The notes under the pieces are model-generated. The model searched no databases, was not told the origin of the DNA, and was given only the letters and a program-made list of their open reading frames with translations. Shown here one piece after another: positions 24,731 through 36,337 of a stretch of 64,000 nt of DNA. The position numbers were made by a program, and so were the translations under genes. This stretch comes from Stutzerimonas stutzeri. GTDB lineage: Bacteria > Pseudomonadota > Gammaproteobacteria > Pseudomonadales > Pseudomonadaceae. Within the stretch, counting starts at the first letter, position 1. Every line of letters begins with the position of its first letter. The stretch covers positions 45,768 to 109,767 of the forward strand of contig NZ_POUL01000014.1 in assembly GCF_002890895.1 (NCBI RefSeq), in the 5' to 3' direction.

Positions 24731-26098
24731 TCAGGCCACCAGGTGATCCAGCGCAGCTCGATCCAGCACCTTCATGTCCACCTTCACATAAGCAGCGGCC
24801 TCCTCAACGATCACCACCGCGTCGGATACGCCCGGGATCGCCATCATCTGCTCCGTAAGTGCCGGATTACGCGCCGCACCGGCGGACAGCGGCAGACGCA
24901 GCCCCGTGACGTACGGCGGCTCTCGCATGCTCCAGGTCACAACAAACCAGAGCGCGCACAGCGCTGCACACCCCGCGAACACCGTCCCTAGACCTCCAAG
25001 CTGATAAAGCCAGCCGCCGAGCACGCCGCCCAGGCCGGAACCAAGGAACTGACTCGTTGAATAGATCCCCATCGCCGTTCCCTTGCCACCAGCCGGGGCG
25101 ACCTTGCTGATCAGCGAGGGCAACGAAGCTTCCAGCAAGTTGAAAGCGATGAAGAAGACGATCATGCCGCCGACCAACGACCAGAGCCGATCGCCGAACA
25201 ACCAGAGGAACAACTCGGAAAGTACCAGCACCGCGACCGCACCCAGGACGATGCGCCTCATCTGACGCTTCTTTTCACCATAGATAATGAAAGGCACCAT
25301 ACCGAAGAAACCTACTACCAGCGCGGTAAGGTACACCCACCAGTGCTCCTCCTTGGGCAGGGCGGCTTCATTCACCAGCGCCAGCGGTAACGCGACGAAG
25401 CTGGCCATGAGAACGGCATGCAGCGCGAAAATACTGAAATCAAGCCGCAACAGATCGGAATGGCGGAGCGTTGCACCCAGCGCCTGCCGGGCGACTCCGG
25501 ATTCCCGGTGCCGGATATGTGCTGGCGCGCGCGGAAGTACGGCTACGACCAGCATGCCTAGCGCTGCCATACCAGCCGTCACCCAAAACAGCCCGGAAAG
25601 TCCGAATGCACTCGTCAGCAGCGGGCCGACAACCATCGCCACCGCGAACGACACCCCGATACTCATGCCGATCATCGCCATTGCCTTGGTGCGATGCTGC
25701 TCACGGGTCAGATCGGACAACAGGGCCATTACCGCGGCCGAGATCGCACCCGCCCCCTGCAGAACACGACCGGCGATGACCCCCCAGATGGTGTCGGCCG
25801 TTGCGGCAAACACAGCGCCAGCAGCAAAGATCAACAGCCCGAAATAGATCACCGGAAGACGGCCAATTCGATCGGAAATGATTCCGAACGGAATTTGCAG
25901 CACCGCCTGGGTCAAACCATAAGCACCAATGGCGAGACCAATGAGTGCCGGCGTTGCACCCTGCAGATCCATACCATAGGTTGCTAGCACCGGCAGCACC
26001 ATGAACATGCCGAGCATGCGAAACGCGAAAACCAAGGCTAAGCCGGAGGCTGCGCGGGTTTCGCTAGCGCTCATGCGCTCGCTGTAAGGATCCTGCAT
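24731..26098 (-). CDS. YajR-like MFS transporter with C-terminal YAM-type domain
   Basis: 455-residue major facilitator exporter with 12 helices. MFS motif A is [11 protein letters not shown] (residues about 74-84), and a YajR-like N-terminus [20 protein letters not shown] is visible. The last 65 residues, beginning [20 protein letters not shown], form a small ferredoxin-fold domain as in E. coli YajR (454 residues), whose substrate is unsettled. Divergent from uvrA with 131 bp between. It occupies the PA4233 position. The start MQDPYSER has only a weak ribosome site; MSASE 8 residues later is an alternative. Confidence 0.9.
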   Translation of the reverse strand: MQDPYSERMSASETRAASGLALVFAFRMLGMFMVLPVLATYGMDLQGATPALIGLAIGAYGLTQAVLQIPFGIISDRIGRLPVIYFGLLIFAAGAVFAATADTIWGVIAGRVLQGAGAISAAVMALLSDLTREQHRTKAMAMIGMSIGVSFAVAMVVGPLLTSAFGLSGLFWVTAGMAALGMLVVAVLPRAPAHIRHRESGVARQALGATLRHSDLLRLDFSIFALHAVLMASFVALPLALVNEAALPKEEHWWVYLTALVVGFFGMVPFIIYGEKKRQMRRIVLGAVAVLVLSELFLWLFGDRLWSLVGGMIVFFIAFNLLEASLPSLISKVAPAGGKGTAMGIYSTSQFLGSGLGGVLGGWLYQLGGLGTVFAGCAALCALWFVVTWSMREPPYVTGLRLPLSAGAARNPALTEQMMAIPGVSDAVVIVEEAAAYVKVDMKVLDRAALDHLVA

Positions 26099-26229
26099 GT
26101 GGGGTCTCGCTTGAATTAACCGGCGGCGATTCTAGCAGTCATCCCCTGCTCGGCACAGGTTCGCTACTTTGCCGCGATGTCGCCCCTGGCCTTATACTTT
26201 CGGGTTTTCGCCCGCCATGCGAGGCTGCT

Positions 26230-29067
26230 TTGGACAAGATTCTGATTCGCGGGGCTCGGACCCACAACCTGAAAAACATCGACCTGACCTTGCCACGCGA
26301 CAAACTGATCGTGATCACAGGCCTGTCTGGTTCGGGCAAGTCCTCGCTGGCCTTCGACACGCTTTATGCCGAGGGCCAGCGCCGCTACGTCGAATCTCTG
26401 TCGGCATATGCCCGGCAGTTTCTCTCGATGATGGAAAAGCCCGACGTCGATACCATCGAAGGGCTCTCCCCGGCCATATCCATCGAGCAGAAGTCGACCT
26501 CCCACAACCCACGTTCCACCGTCGGCACTATCACCGAGATTTACGACTACCTGCGACTGCTCTATGCACGTGCGGGCACGCCACGCTGCCCTGACCATGA
26601 CGCCCCGCTGGAAGCCCAAACGGTCAGCCAGATGGTCGACCAGGTCCTCGCGCTTCCTGAAGGTCGCAAGCTGATGCTTCTTGCGCCGGTCATCCGCGAG
26701 CGCAAGGGCGAGCATCTTGCGGTATTCGATGAATTACGCGCGCAGGGTTTTGTACGCGCGCGGGTCAACGGTCGACTCTACGAGCTCGATGAACTGCCGA
26801 AGCTGGACAAGCAGAAGAAGCACTCCATCGACGTTGTGGTGGACCGTTTCAAGGTCCGCAACGACCTGCAGCAGCGCCTCGCCGAATCGTTCGAAACGGC
26901 GCTGAAACTGGCCGACGGCATCGCCTTGGTCGCGCCGATGGAAGAAGAGGATGAGAGCGAAGAGATGATTTTCTCTGCTCGCTTCGCCTGCCCCGTCTGT
27001 GGACATTCGATCAGTGAGCTGGAGCCAAAGCTCTTCTCTTTCAACAATCCAGCTGGGGCCTGTCCAACCTGTGATGGCCTTGGCGTCAAACAATTTTTCG
27101 ACGCCAAGCGCCTGGTCAATGGCGAGTTGACACTGGCTGAAGGCGCTATCCGCGGCTGGGATCGGCGCAATGTTTATTACTTCCAGATGCTCGGCTCACT
27201 CGCCTCGCATTACGGGTTCAGCCTCGACGAGCCATTTGACGCTCTACCCGCCGAGCAGCAGAAATATGTTCTGCGTGGCAGCGGCAAGGAAAATGTCGAC
27301 TTCCGCTATCTGAACGACCGCGGCGACATCGTAAAGCGATCGCACCCTTTCGAAGGCATCATCCCCAACCTCGAACGCCGCTACCGCGAAACCGAATCCA
27401 ACTCGGTACGTGAAGAACTCGCCAAGTATCTCAGCACCCAGCCCTGCCCGGAGTGCCGTGGTACTCGGCTGCGCCGCGAAGCTCGCCATGTCTGGGTCGG
27501 GGACAAGACGCTACCGGCAGTGACCGGGCTGCCGATTGGCGACGCCACAGAATATTTCGCTGGACTCACGCTACCGGGCCGTCGCGGCGAAATTGCAGAC
27601 AAGATTCTCAAGGAGATCTGCGAGCGACTGCAATTCCTGGTGAACGTGGGTCTAGACTACCTGACCCTGGACCGCAGCGCTGACACGCTGTCCGGCGGTG
27701 AAGCCCAGCGTATCCGCCTGGCGAGCCAGATCGGTGCCGGCCTGGTCGGCGTGATGTACATCCTCGACGAGCCTTCTATTGGCCTACACCAGCGAGACAA
27801 CGAACGCTTGCTGGGCACGCTTCGCCACCTCCGCGACATAGGCAACACAGTGATTGTCGTCGAGCACGATGAGGACGCCATACGCCTGGCAGACTACGTC
27901 GTCGACATTGGTCCAGGCGCCGGCGTGCACGGCGGGCAAATCGTCGCAGAAGGCACGCCCGATGAAGTGATGTCCAACCCTGCTTCGCTGACCGGCGGGT
28001 ATTTATCCGGCCGGGTGAAAATTCTGTATCCAGCCGAACGAACACCGCGCGATCCAGACAAGCTGCTCAAACTCAAGGGTGCGCGGGGCAACAATCTGCG
28101 CAATGTGGATCTGGAGATCCCTGTCGGGCTGCTTACCTGCATCACTGGCGTTTCGGGTTCGGGTAAGTCGACGCTGATCAACAATACGCTTTTCCCGATC
28201 ACCGCCACAGCCTTGAACGGCGCTACAACACTGGAAGTGGCAGCACACGACTCGTTCGACGGCCTCCAGCACCTGGACAAGGTCGTGGACATCGATCAGA
28301 GCCCAATTGGAAGGACGCCTCGCTCTAACCCGGCCACCTACACCGGCCTCTTCACCCCCATTCGCGAACTGTTTGCCGGGGTACCGGAAGCACGATCGCG
28401 GGGCTACGGACCGGGGCGCTTCTCCTTCAACGTGAAGGGCGGGCGCTGCGAAGCCTGCCAAGGCGATGGCGTGATCAAGGTAGAAATGCATTTTCTGCCC
28501 GACATCTATGTGCCCTGTGATGTGTGCAAAGGCAAGCGGTACAACCGCGAAACGCTCGAGGTGAAGTACAAGGGCAAAAGCATTACCGAAGTGCTGGGCA
28601 TGACCATTGAGGAAGCCAGGGAGTTCTTCGATCCCGTGCCTGCGGTGGCGCGTAAGCTGCAAACGCTAATGGACGTAGGGCTGTCTTATATAAAGCTGGG
28701 ACAGAGTGCGACCACGCTGTCCGGCGGCGAAGCTCAGCGCGTCAAGCTATCCCGAGAGCTTTCCAAGCGCGACACGGGCAAAACCCTGTACATCCTCGAC
28801 GAGCCAACCACTGGCCTGCACTTCGCGGATATCCAGCAACTCCTTGACGTACTTCACCGTCTTCGCGACCACGGCAATACTGTTGTGGTAATCGAACACA
28901 ACCTTGACGTCATCAAGACTGCTGACTGGCTCGTGGATCTAGGGCCGGAAGGAGGCTCGAAGGGCGGACAGGTCATCGCAACCGGCACCCCTGAACAAGT
29001 CGCGTCGATGACCCAGTCACATACCGGTCATTTCCTGAAGCCTTTATTGGAGCGCGACAAGGCCTGA
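26230..29067 (+). CDS. uvrA: Excinuclease ABC subunit A (UvrA)
   Basis: 945-residue DNA-damage recognition ATPase of nucleotide excision repair. Two ABC modules are seen: Walker [10 protein letters not shown] (about 31-39) and GVSGSGKST, signatures [16 protein letters not shown] and [16 protein letters not shown], and Walker [12 protein letters not shown] and [11 protein letters not shown]. Zinc modules are CPVCGH...CPTCDG and CEACQGDG...CDVCKGKR. The start codon is TTG, chosen because [17 protein letters not shown] is the usual N-terminus and GAGG lies 5 bases upstream; no ATG fits. A strong terminator follows. Confidence 0.98.
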   Translation: MDKILIRGARTHNLKNIDLTLPRDKLIVITGLSGSGKSSLAFDTLYAEGQRRYVESLSAYARQFLSMMEKPDVDTIEGLSPAISIEQKSTSHNPRSTVGTITEIYDYLRLLYARAGTPRCPDHDAPLEAQTVSQMVDQVLALPEGRKLMLLAPVIRERKGEHLAVFDELRAQGFVRARVNGRLYELDELPKLDKQKKHSIDVVVDRFKVRNDLQQRLAESFETALKLADGIALVAPMEEEDESEEMIFSARFACPVCGHSISELEPKLFSFNNPAGACPTCDGLGVKQFFDAKRLVNGELTLAEGAIRGWDRRNVYYFQMLGSLASHYGFSLDEPFDALPAEQQKYVLRGSGKENVDFRYLNDRGDIVKRSHPFEGIIPNLERRYRETESNSVREELAKYLSTQPCPECRGTRLRREARHVWVGDKTLPAVTGLPIGDATEYFAGLTLPGRRGEIADKILKEICERLQFLVNVGLDYLTLDRSADTLSGGEAQRIRLASQIGAGLVGVMYILDEPSIGLHQRDNERLLGTLRHLRDIGNTVIVVEHDEDAIRLADYVVDIGPGAGVHGGQIVAEGTPDEVMSNPASLTGGYLSGRVKILYPAERTPRDPDKLLKLKGARGNNLRNVDLEIPVGLLTCITGVSGSGKSTLINNTLFPITATALNGATTLEVAAHDSFDGLQHLDKVVDIDQSPIGRTPRSNPATYTGLFTPIRELFAGVPEARSRGYGPGRFSFNVKGGRCEACQGDGVIKVEMHFLPDIYVPCDVCKGKRYNRETLEVKYKGKSITEVLGMTIEEAREFFDPVPAVARKLQTLMDVGLSYIKLGQSATTLSGGEAQRVKLSRELSKRDTGKTLYILDEPTTGLHFADIQQLLDVLHRLRDHGNTVVVIEHNLDVIKTADWLVDLGPEGGSKGGQVIATGTPEQVASMTQSHTGHFLKPLLERDKA

Positions 29068-29077
29068 CAGCAATAAA

Positions 29078-29103
29078 AAAGCCGGGCATAACGCCCGGCT
29101 TTA
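29078..29103 (+). terminator. Rho-independent terminator after uvrA
   Basis: AAAGCCGGGC, loop ATAAC, GCCCGGCTTT, a 10-bp stem ending in T, 10 bp after the uvrA stop. Confidence 0.88.
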
Positions 29104-29391
29104 CATCGGCTATTCAGCGACTCCGAAGGAATAGTCCCCGCCCCAGACAACGCCCAACCATATGCCGAATCAGCAGTCCCGATACGGCCAACGTAACTCG
29201 ACGCGCTCATCCGGCCCTAGAGCAGCTCACCCTATCTGCAGCCAGCGACGCACTACTGCTTACCGTCATGACCGGTAACACCCGCATGCATGACTGAGAA
29301 AGCGAATACCTTAATCGGCCATGCTTCACTCAGGTCATCTTAAGCGATCGCCGATTCGGCTGGAATGGCGCATGTAAAGATCCATACGCAT
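29104..29391. other. Noncoding gap between uvrA and rplQ
   Basis: About 290 bp lacking any convincing reading frame, ribosome site or tRNA. In P. aeruginosa this place holds bfrA and katA; they are absent here, and I see no remnant of either. A loose inverted repeat near 29265 is imperfect. Confidence 0.6.
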
Positions 29392-29422
29392 AAAAAAACC
29401 GAGCATGCGCTCGGTTTTTTTT
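29392..29422. terminator. Bidirectional terminator after rplQ
   Basis: AAAAAAACCGAGC, loop ATGC, GCTCGGTTTTTTT: a strong 13-bp stem with T-runs on both strands, 13 bp after the rplQ stop. It ends the alpha operon on the minus strand. Confidence 0.9.
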
Positions 29423-29435
29423 AAGCAAGCAACGC

Positions 29436-29822
29436 TTACTCAGCAGCTTCCACTTCACCGGTGACCGGACGGTCAACCAGCTCAACGTAAGCCATCGGTG
29501 CATTATCTCCAGCGCGGAAACCGCACTTGAGAATACGCAGGTAACCACCTTGACGGGTGGCGTAACGCGGGCCGAGATCGTTGAAAAGCTTACCAACGAT
29601 AGCCTTGGAACGAGTACGGTCGAAAGCCAGACGACGATTAGCGACGCTGTCTTCCTTAGCCAGAGTGATGAGCGGCTCGGCTACGCGACGCAGTTCCTTG
29701 GCCTTAGGCAGGGTAGTCTTGATCAGTTCGTGCTCGAACAGCGACACCGCCATGTTCTGAAACATGGCTTTGCGGTGAGCGCTTGTGCGGCTGAGATGAC
29801 GGCCACTTTTACGATGACGCAT
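29436..29822 (-). CDS. rplQ: 50S ribosomal protein L17
   Basis: 128-residue large-subunit protein, last gene of the alpha operon. It starts [20 protein letters not shown], the standard L17 N-terminus, and contains [20 protein letters not shown] short acidic tail (GEVEAAE) is normal in pseudomonads. 45 bp separate it from rpoA. The strong terminator follows its stop. Confidence 0.98.
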   Translation of the reverse strand: MRHRKSGRHLSRTSAHRKAMFQNMAVSLFEHELIKTTLPKAKELRRVAEPLITLAKEDSVANRRLAFDRTRSKAIVGKLFNDLGPRYATRQGGYLRILKCGFRAGDNAPMAYVELVDRPVTGEVEAAE

Positions 29823-29867
29823 GATTGAAATTCCTTACCAAACGATCAGTTCGGTGACTATGGTCGA

Positions 29868-30869
29868 TCAGGCCGTAGCCTTATCGTCCTTCTTGAGACT
29901 GGCCGGCGGCCAATTGTCGAGGCGCATGCCGAGGGACAGACCACGAGAAGCCAGAACATCTTTGATTTCGGTCAGAGATTTCTTGCCCAGGTTCGGCGTC
30001 TTCAACAGCTCGACTTCGGTGCGCTGGATCAGATCACCGATGTAGTAGATGTTTTCTGCTTTGAGGCAGTTCGCCGAACGCACGGTCAGTTCCAGGTCGT
30101 CAACTGGACGCAACAGGATCGGATCGATCTCGTCTTCTTGCTCGACCACGACCGGCTCGCTGTCACCCTTGAGGTCGACGAACGCGGCCAACTGCTGCTG
30201 CAGAATGGTCGCGGCACGACGGATCGCTTCTTCAGGATCCAGGGTTCCGTTGGTTTCCAGGTCGATAACCAGCTTGTCCAAGTTGGTACGCTGCTCAACA
30301 CGAGCATTTTCGACAACATAAGCTACGCGACGGACCGGACTGAAGGTTGCGTCGAGCTGAAGACGGCCAATGCTACGGCTCTCATCTTCATCACTCTGAC
30401 GCGCATCAGCCGGCTCGTAGCCACGGCCGCGAGCGACCTTGAGCTTCATGTTGATCGAGCCATTAGCCGCCAGGTTGGCGATCAAGTGATCGCCATTGAC
30501 GATTTCGACATCGTGATCCAGCTGGATATCGGCAGCGGTAACAGCGCCCGCGCCCTTCTTCACCAGGCTCAAGGTCACTTCATCACGGCCGTGCAGCTTG
30601 ATGGCGATACCTTTGAGGTTCAGCAGGATTTCGATGACATCTTCCTGCACGCCCTCGATAGCGCTGTACTCGTGAAGCACACCGTCGATCTCAGCCTCGA
30701 CCACAGCGCAGCCGGGCATGGAGGACAACAGAATACGACGCAGCGCGTTGCCCAGGGTATGGCCAAAACCGCGCTCGAGGGGCTCGAGAGTGATCTTGGC
30801 ACGGGTCGGACTGACCACCTGCACATCGATATGGCGGGGGGTCAGGAACTCATTTACCGAAATCTGCAT
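29868..30869 (-). CDS. rpoA: RNA polymerase alpha subunit
   Basis: 333-residue RNA polymerase assembly subunit. N-terminal domain (1-235) with [21 protein letters not shown]-terminal domain (about 250-325) with [20 protein letters not shown] and [19 protein letters not shown], which contacts UP elements and activators such as ANR and NarL. Length as in P. aeruginosa. It lies 22 bp after rpsD in the alpha operon. Confidence 0.99.
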   Translation of the reverse strand: MQISVNEFLTPRHIDVQVVSPTRAKITLEPLERGFGHTLGNALRRILLSSMPGCAVVEAEIDGVLHEYSAIEGVQEDVIEILLNLKGIAIKLHGRDEVTLSLVKKGAGAVTAADIQLDHDVEIVNGDHLIANLAANGSINMKLKVARGRGYEPADARQSDEDESRSIGRLQLDATFSPVRRVAYVVENARVEQRTNLDKLVIDLETNGTLDPEEAIRRAATILQQQLAAFVDLKGDSEPVVVEQEDEIDPILLRPVDDLELTVRSANCLKAENIYYIGDLIQRTEVELLKTPNLGKKSLTEIKDVLASRGLSLGMRLDNWPPASLKKDDKATA

Positions 30870-30891
30870 GGATACACCTATTTTCTAGCCC

Positions 30892-31512
30892 TTACTTGGA
30901 GTAGAGCTCGACAATCAGGTTTTCGTTGATGTCGGCTGACAGATCACTGCGCGCCGGAACATTCTTGAAAACACCGGATTTCTTGTCGGCATCTACTTCG
31001 ACCCATTCAACGCGACCGCGCTGTACGCACAGTTCAAGGGCTTGGGCGATACGCAGCTGGTTGCGGCACTTTTCACGAACGGCCACCACGTCGCCAGCTT
31101 TAACCTGGTAAGACGGAACATTCACTGTCTGACCATTTACGCTAATCGACTTGTGCGAGACCAGCTGACGTGATTCGGCACGAGTAGAGCCAAAGCCCAT
31201 GCGATACACGACGTTATCCAAACGGCACTCGAGCAGTTGCAGAAGGTTTTCACCGGTAGCGCCCTTGCGGCTGGCAGCTTCCTTGTAATAACCGCTGAAC
31301 TGGCGCTCGAGAACACCATAAATGCGGCGGACTTTCTGCTTCTCACGCAGCTGGGTGCCGTAGTCGGACAAACGACCACGACGCTGACCGTGAACACCCG
31401 GTGGGGTTTCGATGTTGCACTTTGATTCGAGCGCGCGCGCACCACTCTTCAAGAAGAGATCGGTGCCTTCACGACGAGACAGTTTGCACTTGGGACCAAT
31501 ATAACGAGCCAT
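30892..31512 (-). CDS. rpsD: 30S ribosomal protein S4
   Basis: 206-residue primary 16S-binding assembly protein. It starts [20 protein letters not shown], and the S4 RNA-binding domain shows [21 protein letters not shown] followed by [20 protein letters not shown]. In E. coli S4 represses its own operon at the translational level. 17 bp after rpsK, 22 bp before rpoA. Confidence 0.99.
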   Translation of the reverse strand: MARYIGPKCKLSRREGTDLFLKSGARALESKCNIETPPGVHGQRRGRLSDYGTQLREKQKVRRIYGVLERQFSGYYKEAASRKGATGENLLQLLECRLDNVVYRMGFGSTRAESRQLVSHKSISVNGQTVNVPSYQVKAGDVVAVREKCRNQLRIAQALELCVQRGRVEWVEVDADKKSGVFKNVPARSDLSADINENLIVELYSK

Positions 31513-31529
31513 TTCTCACTGTCTCCTGA

Positions 31530-31919
31530 TTACACGCGGCGCTTCTTCGGCGGACGGCACCCGTTGTGCGGGATCGGCGTCACGTCGGTGATGCTGGCGA
31601 TTTTATAACCACAGCCGTTCAATGCACGAACAGCAGATTCACGGCCCGGACCAGGACCCTTGACATTGACGTCGAGGTTCTTGAGGCCATATTCCAGTGC
31701 CGCTTGACCAGCACGCTCGGCAGCCACCTGGGCAGCGAACGGGGTGCTCTTACGGGAGCCGCGGAAACCGGAACCACCAGACGTCGCCCAGGACAACGCA
31801 TTGCCTTGGCGATCGGTGATAGTGATGATGGTGTTGTTAAAAGAAGCGTGGATATGGGCGATGCCATCAACCACCGTCTTTTTTACTTTTTTACGAGGAC
31901 GAGCAGCAGGTTTTGCCAT
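31530..31919 (-). CDS. rpsK: 30S ribosomal protein S11
   Basis: 129-residue small-subunit platform protein. [20 protein letters not shown], the S11 signature, and the C-terminal [18 protein letters not shown] are intact. It starts [20 protein letters not shown]. 30 bp after rpsM. Confidence 0.99.
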   Translation of the reverse strand: MAKPAARPRKKVKKTVVDGIAHIHASFNNTIITITDRQGNALSWATSGGSGFRGSRKSTPFAAQVAAERAGQAALEYGLKNLDVNVKGPGPGRESAVRALNGCGYKIASITDVTPIPHNGCRPPKKRRV

Positions 31920-31949
31920 GATTAGATTCCTGTCGATGCGCTAATGCGA

Positions 31950-32306
31950 TTACTTGCGGATCGGCTTACGCGGACCCTTACGGGTACGAGCGTTGGTCTT
32001 GGTACGCTGACCGCGGACCGGCAGACCACGACGATGACGCAGGCCGCGGTAGCAACCCAGGTCCATCAAGCGCTTGATCTTCATGTTGACTTCGCGACGC
32101 AGGTCACCTTCAACGATGAACTTGCCCACTTCGCCACGAAGCAGCTCAACCTGCTCGTCAGTGAGATCCTTGATTTTTGCTGCCGGATTTACACCGGTAG
32201 CAGCACAGATTGTCTGTGCGCGAGTGCGACCAACACCATAGATGTAGGTCAGCGAGATAACAGTGTGCTTGTTATCCGGAATGTTTACGCCTGCAATACG
32301 GGCCAT
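31950..32306 (-). CDS. rpsM: 30S ribosomal protein S13
   Basis: 118-residue head protein that touches the P-site tRNA and forms intersubunit bridge B1. It starts [20 protein letters not shown] with [15 protein letters not shown] and ends [12 protein letters not shown]. First gene of the alpha operon; a sigma70-like promoter and a hairpin lie in the 131-bp gap to rpmJ. Confidence 0.99.
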   Translation of the reverse strand: MARIAGVNIPDNKHTVISLTYIYGVGRTRAQTICAATGVNPAAKIKDLTDEQVELLRGEVGKFIVEGDLRREVNMKIKRLMDLGCYRGLRHRRGLPVRGQRTKTNARTRKGPRKPIRK

Positions 32307-32365
32307 TCAGTGAAACTCCAATTGACAGCTACCCAACGCCCCGGAAGCCAAGAAAAGGGCGCGAG

Positions 32366-32394
32366 ATACTAACGCTGTAATAACAAATAATCAA
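32366..32394 (-). promoter_or_regulatory. Promoter of the alpha operon (rpsM-rpsK-rpsD-rpoA-rplQ)
   Basis: Reading on the minus strand: TTGATT, 17-bp spacer, TAGTAT, then a GC-rich discriminator CTCGCGCCC of the type seen at stringently controlled promoters. It lies 60 to 90 bp before the rpsM start, immediately after the hairpin that ends the spc operon. Confidence 0.62.
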
Positions 32395-32418
32395 CCCGGC
32401 AGCGCACTAGCTGCCGGG
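32389..32418 (-). terminator. Terminator-like hairpin between rpmJ and rpsM
   Basis: Stem CCCGGCAGC / GCTGCCGGG, loop of six bases, then TTGATTATTTGTT on the minus strand. The T-rich tail is also the -35 of the next promoter, so end and start of the two units overlap. Confidence 0.65.
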
Positions 32419-32437
32419 CCCGAGCCTTAGCTCACAA

Positions 32438-32554
32438 TCAGCCTTGGCGCTGTTTGTGCCGCGGTTCTGCGCTGCAGATCACACGAACGACGCCTTCGCG
32501 ACGAACGATCTTGCAGTTGCGGCACAGTTTTTTGACCGATGCGCGAACTTTCAT
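32438..32554 (-). CDS. rpmJ: 50S ribosomal protein L36 (zinc-binding form)
   Basis: 38-residue protein [20 protein letters not shown] plus [18 protein letters not shown]. Cys11, Cys14, Cys27 and His33 form the zinc ribbon, so this is the zinc-containing (C+) form. Pseudomonads often keep a zinc-free paralogue elsewhere under Zur. It lies 30 bp after secY in the spc operon. It is too short for a simple ORF cut-off but is fully conserved. Confidence 0.97.
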   Translation of the reverse strand: MKVRASVKKLCRNCKIVRREGVVRVICSAEPRHKQRQG

Positions 32555-32584
32555 GACCAACTCCTAGAACCTTACGAGCCGACT

Positions 32585-33913
32585 TCAGCGAAGCATTCCG
32601 CTGCCGTAGCCCTTCAGGTTGGCTTTTTTCATCAGGGAATCGTACTGGTGGGACATCAGGTGTGACTGCACTTGAGACATGAAGTCCATTACAACCACGA
32701 CCACAATCAGCAACGAGGTCCCGCCAAGGTAGAACGGCACATTTGCGGCAACCACAAGAAACTGAGGAAGCAAACAAACAGCCGTCATGTACAGGGCACC
32801 GAACAAGGTCAAGCGGGTCAGCACACCATCGATATAGCGCGCCGACTGCTCACCAGGACGAATCCCTGGAATAAACGCACCGGACTTCTTCAAGTTTTCT
32901 GCAACGTCTTTAGGGTTGAACATCAACGCCGTATAGAAGAAGCAGAAGAAGATGATTCCGGCACTGAACAACAGGATATTCAATGGCTGACCGGGAGCAA
33001 TCGCCTGCGAGATATCAGCCAGCCAGCTCATGCTTTCGGACTGACCAAACCACTGACCCAACGACGCCGGGAACAATAGAATGCTGCTCGCAAAGATTGC
33101 TGGAATCACGCCAGCCATATTGACTTTCAAGGGCAAGTGGCTTGTTTGTGCAGCGAAGACCTTACGACCCTGCTGACGCTTGGCGTAATGAACGGCGATT
33201 CGCCGCTGACCACGCTCAATGAAGACCACAAAACCAATGATCGCAACAGCCAGAAGCCCCACGGCCAACAGCGCAATGATATTGACATCACCTTGGCGAG
33301 CTGACTCGAAGGACTGCCCTAGGGCGCCCGGCAAACCAGCAACGATACCGGCAAAGATCAACATCGAAATGCCGTTACCGACGCCACGTTCAGTGATCTG
33401 CTCACCCAGCCACATCATGAACATCGCACCCGCCACAAACGTGGTGATGGCGACGAAGTAGAAGCCGAAGTCACTGCTGAATGCGACACCTTGCCCGGCC
33501 AGACCGACGGACATACCGATGGCCTGCACGATAGCCAGCACCAGCGCCAGATAGCGCGTGTACTGACTGATCTTGCGGCGACCGGCCTCGCCTTCCTTCT
33601 TCAACTGCTCAAGCTGCGGGCTGACGGCTGTCATAAGCTGCATGATGATCGATGCCGAGATGTACGGCATGATCCCCAGTGCAAAGATGCTCATGCGCTC
33701 CAGCGCACCACCCGAAAACATGTTGAACAGACTAAGGATGGTCCCTTCGTTCTGACGGAACAGCTCGGCCAACCTGTCGGGATTGATCCCCGGCACCGGG
33801 ATGTGCGCCCCTACTCGATAGACGATGATCGCCATCAGCAAAAAGCGCAGACGAGCCCAGAGTTCAGACAGCCCGCCATTACTCAGCGCGGAGAGAGCAC
33901 CTTGCTTAGCCAT
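32585..33913 (-). CDS. secY: Preprotein translocase channel SecY
   Basis: 442-residue inner-membrane channel with ten helices that exports unfolded proteins with SecEG and SecA. It starts [34 protein letters not shown] and [15 protein letters not shown] are the two SecY signatures, and [16 protein letters not shown] is also typical. The start codon lies directly against the rplO stop with no gap. Confidence 0.98.
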   Translation of the reverse strand: MAKQGALSALSNGGLSELWARLRFLLMAIIVYRVGAHIPVPGINPDRLAELFRQNEGTILSLFNMFSGGALERMSIFALGIMPYISASIIMQLMTAVSPQLEQLKKEGEAGRRKISQYTRYLALVLAIVQAIGMSVGLAGQGVAFSSDFGFYFVAITTFVAGAMFMMWLGEQITERGVGNGISMLIFAGIVAGLPGALGQSFESARQGDVNIIALLAVGLLAVAIIGFVVFIERGQRRIAVHYAKRQQGRKVFAAQTSHLPLKVNMAGVIPAIFASSILLFPASLGQWFGQSESMSWLADISQAIAPGQPLNILLFSAGIIFFCFFYTALMFNPKDVAENLKKSGAFIPGIRPGEQSARYIDGVLTRLTLFGALYMTAVCLLPQFLVVAANVPFYLGGTSLLIVVVVVMDFMSQVQSHLMSHQYDSLMKKANLKGYGSGMLR

Positions 33914-34348
33914 TTATTCCTCGAACTTGCCGCCAGCTGCTTCGATAGCCGCACGCGCACCTTTGGTGGCGGCGATGCCTTTCAGGGTCACAGCGCGACC
34001 AACCTCACCGGACAGCATAACTTTCACACGCTGCACGTTCTGGTTGATGACGTTGGCATCCTTGAGGCTCTGCACGGAGACAACATCGCCTTCGACCTTG
34101 GCCAGCTCGGATGTGCGCACTTCTGCACGATCCATGGCCTTGAGCGATACGAAGCCGAACTTCGGCAGACGACGATGCAACGGCTGCTGACCACCCTCGA
34201 ACCCAGGAGCAATCTTGCCACCGGAACGGGAAGTCTGACCCTTGTGACCACGGCCACCGGTCTTACCCAGACCGCTACCGATACCACGGCCAGGACGAAG
34301 CTTTTCGCGACGGGCACCCGGCGCAGAACGCAGATCGTTCAGTTGCAT
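33914..34348 (-). CDS. rplO: 50S ribosomal protein L15
   Basis: 144-residue protein binding 23S rRNA late in assembly. It starts [20 protein letters not shown] with the Gly-rich section [20 protein letters not shown], and [20 protein letters not shown] follows. It abuts secY and lies 3 bp after rpmD. Confidence 0.98.
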   Translation of the reverse strand: MQLNDLRSAPGARREKLRPGRGIGSGLGKTGGRGHKGQTSRSGGKIAPGFEGGQQPLHRRLPKFGFVSLKAMDRAEVRTSELAKVEGDVVSVQSLKDANVINQNVQRVKVMLSGEVGRAVTLKGIAATKGARAAIEAAGGKFEE

Positions 34349-34351
34349 GGC

Positions 34352-34531
34352 TTAGCCCTCCACACGGAGCATGTAATAAGCCTTGTTGATCATGCCGCGA
34401 TTCTCAGGAGTGTCCTGAACCTCGACAGTGTGACCAATGCGACGAAGGCCGAGGCCCTTTACGCACAGCTTGTGATTGGGGATACGACCGCTGACGCTTT
34501 TAATCAGCGTGACCTTGACGGTATTAGCCAT
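34352..34531 (-). CDS. rpmD: 50S ribosomal protein L30
   Basis: 59-residue protein, [20 protein letters not shown], then [20 protein letters not shown] and ending [12 protein letters not shown]. The [12 protein letters not shown] motif is the L30 signature. It is 3 bp before rplO and 2 bp after rpsE, and easily missed because of its size. Confidence 0.97.
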   Translation of the reverse strand: MANTVKVTLIKSVSGRIPNHKLCVKGLGLRRIGHTVEVQDTPENRGMINKAYYMLRVEG

Positions 34532-34533
34532 GA

Positions 34534-35034
34534 TCAGGAAATCTCCTCGACGCTCTTGCCACGCTTGGCAGCGATCGACTCAGGCGACTGCATGGCCTTC
34601 AACCCCTTGAAAGTGGCATGAACCACGTTCACCGGATTGGTCGAGCCGTAGCACTTAGCCAGGACGTTCTGCACACCAGCCACTTCAAGGATGGCGCGCA
34701 TCGCGCCTCCGGCGATAACACCGGTACCTTCAGAAGCAGGCTGCATGTAGACCTTGGAAGCGCCATGCGCCGCCTTGGTAGCGTACTGCAGCGTGGTGCC
34801 GTTCAGATCAACCTGGATCATGTTGCGGCGAGCCGCCTCCATGGCCTTCTGAATAGCAGCAGGTACTTCACGGGACTTGCCGCGACCGAAACCTACACGA
34901 CCCTTACCATCACCCACCACGGTCAACGCGGTGAAGGTGAAGATACGACCACCCTTTACAGTCTTGGCGACGCGGTTAACTTGAACCAGCTTCTCAATGT
35001 AGCCTTCGTCGCGCTTTTGCTCGTTATATGCCAT
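34534..35034 (-). CDS. rpsE: 30S ribosomal protein S5
   Basis: 166-residue protein of the decoding region. N-terminal dsRNA-binding-like domain with [20 protein letters not shown] and [21 protein letters not shown]-terminal part has [20 protein letters not shown] and [18 protein letters not shown]. Starts [11 protein letters not shown]. 2 and 3 bp from its neighbours. Confidence 0.98.
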   Translation of the reverse strand: MAYNEQKRDEGYIEKLVQVNRVAKTVKGGRIFTFTALTVVGDGKGRVGFGRGKSREVPAAIQKAMEAARRNMIQVDLNGTTLQYATKAAHGASKVYMQPASEGTGVIAGGAMRAILEVAGVQNVLAKCYGSTNPVNVVHATFKGLKAMQSPESIAAKRGKSVEEIS

Positions 35035-35037
35035 AAC

Positions 35038-35388
35038 TTAGAACTCCAGCCCGCCTTCACGAGCAGCATCAGCCAGTGCCTTGACACGACCGTGGTACTT
35101 GAAGCCAGAACGGTCGAACGCCACCTGGGTGACACCTGCGGCTTTAGCACGCTCAGCGACCAGCTGACCAACTTTCTTGGCAGCGTCGACGTTGCCAGTG
35201 GCACCGCCGCGCAGTTCTTTGTCCAGAGTCGAGGCGCTGGCCAGGACCTTGCCGCCGTCGGCCGAAAGGACCTGGGCGTAGATGTGCTGGGAAGAGCGGT
35301 ACACACACAGGCGTACGGTTTCCAGCTCGCGCATCTTCAGGCGTGCCTTGCGAGCGCGACGCAGACGAGTAACTTTCTTTACGCTCAT
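35038..35388 (-). CDS. rplR: 50S ribosomal protein L18
   Basis: 116-residue protein that binds 5S rRNA with L5 and L25. It starts [20 protein letters not shown], and [20 protein letters not shown] and [20 protein letters not shown] are conserved. 10 bp after rplF. Confidence 0.98.
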   Translation of the reverse strand: MSVKKVTRLRRARKARLKMRELETVRLCVYRSSQHIYAQVLSADGGKVLASASTLDKELRGGATGNVDAAKKVGQLVAERAKAAGVTQVAFDRSGFKYHGRVKALADAAREGGLEF

Positions 35389-35398
35389 TTGCTATGCC

Positions 35399-35932
35399 CT
35401 ACTTCTTCTTAGCTTCTTTACGACGGACCACTTCGTCCGAGTAACGTACGCCTTTGCCTTTGTAAGGCTCAGGACGACGGAAATCGCGGATTTCAGCAGC
35501 CACCTGACCGACCAGTTGCTTATCGACACCCTTGATCAGGATATCGGTCTGGCTGGGGGTCTCAGCGGTAACGCCTTGCGGCAGTTCATATTCCACCGGG
35601 TGCGAGAAGCCGAGAGCCAGGGACAGCACTTGACCTTTGGCTTGCGCCTTGTAACCAACGCCAACCAGCTGAAGCTTGCGCTCGAAGCCTTGGCTGACGC
35701 CGATGACCATATTGTTAACCAGCGCACGGGTGGTACCGGCCATGGCGCGATTCTGCTGATCGCCATTGCGAGCAGCGAAACGCAACTCACCAGCCTCGTG
35801 AATCACTTCCACGGACGAGTGCACATTCAGCTCCAGAGCACCCTTGGCACCCTTTACCGAAAGCTGCTGGCCGGACATGTTGAATTCAACACCAGCGGGC
35901 AGCTTGACGGGGTTCTTAGCAACGCGAGACAT
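35399..35932 (-). CDS. rplF: 50S ribosomal protein L6
   Basis: 177-residue two-domain protein near the GTPase centre. It starts [20 protein letters not shown], and the L6 signature [20 protein letters not shown] is close to the end. 12 bp after rpsH. Confidence 0.98.
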   Translation of the reverse strand: MSRVAKNPVKLPAGVEFNMSGQQLSVKGAKGALELNVHSSVEVIHEAGELRFAARNGDQQNRAMAGTTRALVNNMVIGVSQGFERKLQLVGVGYKAQAKGQVLSLALGFSHPVEYELPQGVTAETPSQTDILIKGVDKQLVGQVAAEIRDFRRPEPYKGKGVRYSDEVVRRKEAKKK

Positions 35933-35944
35933 GCTTATCCCCCC

Positions 35945-36337
35945 TTAGAACACTGTGCAGAGCACTTCGCCGCCAACGCCAGCAGCGCGAGCAGCCCGAT
36001 CAGTCATCACACCCTTGTTGGTGGACACGATCGAAACACCCAGACCGCCGCGAACCTTCGGCAACTGATCAACGGATTTGTACTGGCGAAGGCCAGGACG
36101 GCTTACGCGCTTCAGCTCCTCGATGACCGGACGGCCCTCGAAATACTTAAGCTCGATAGACAGCTGCGGCTTGGCGTCGCTGCTGACGTTGTATCCTGCT
36201 ATATAGCCTTCACCCTGAAGAACGTTGGCTACAGCCACCTTCAGAGTGGAAGACGGCATGCTTACGACGGACTTTTCGGCCATCTGGGCATTACGGATAC
36301 GAGTTAGCATGTCCGCTAACGGGTCCTGCATACTCAT
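35945..36337 (-). CDS. rpsH: 30S ribosomal protein S8
   Basis: 130-residue primary 16S-binding protein. It starts [20 protein letters not shown] and ends [20 protein letters not shown] plus [13 protein letters not shown]. In E. coli S8 represses the spc operon. Here it is separated from rpsN by 185 bp, against 2-30 bp for other junctions, and a perfect hairpin lies in that gap. Confidence 0.98.
   Translation of the reverse strand: MSMQDPLADMLTRIRNAQMAEKSVVSMPSSTLKVAVANVLQGEGYIAGYNVSSDAKPQLSIELKYFEGRPVIEELKRVSRPGLRQYKSVDQLPKVRGGLGVSIVSTNKGVMTDRAARAAGVGGEVLCTVF

Noticed and set aside
29260..29285. Inverted repeat TACCGTCATGACCGGTA in the uvrA-rplQ gap
   Set aside because: Arms are imperfect and no gene nearby would use it.
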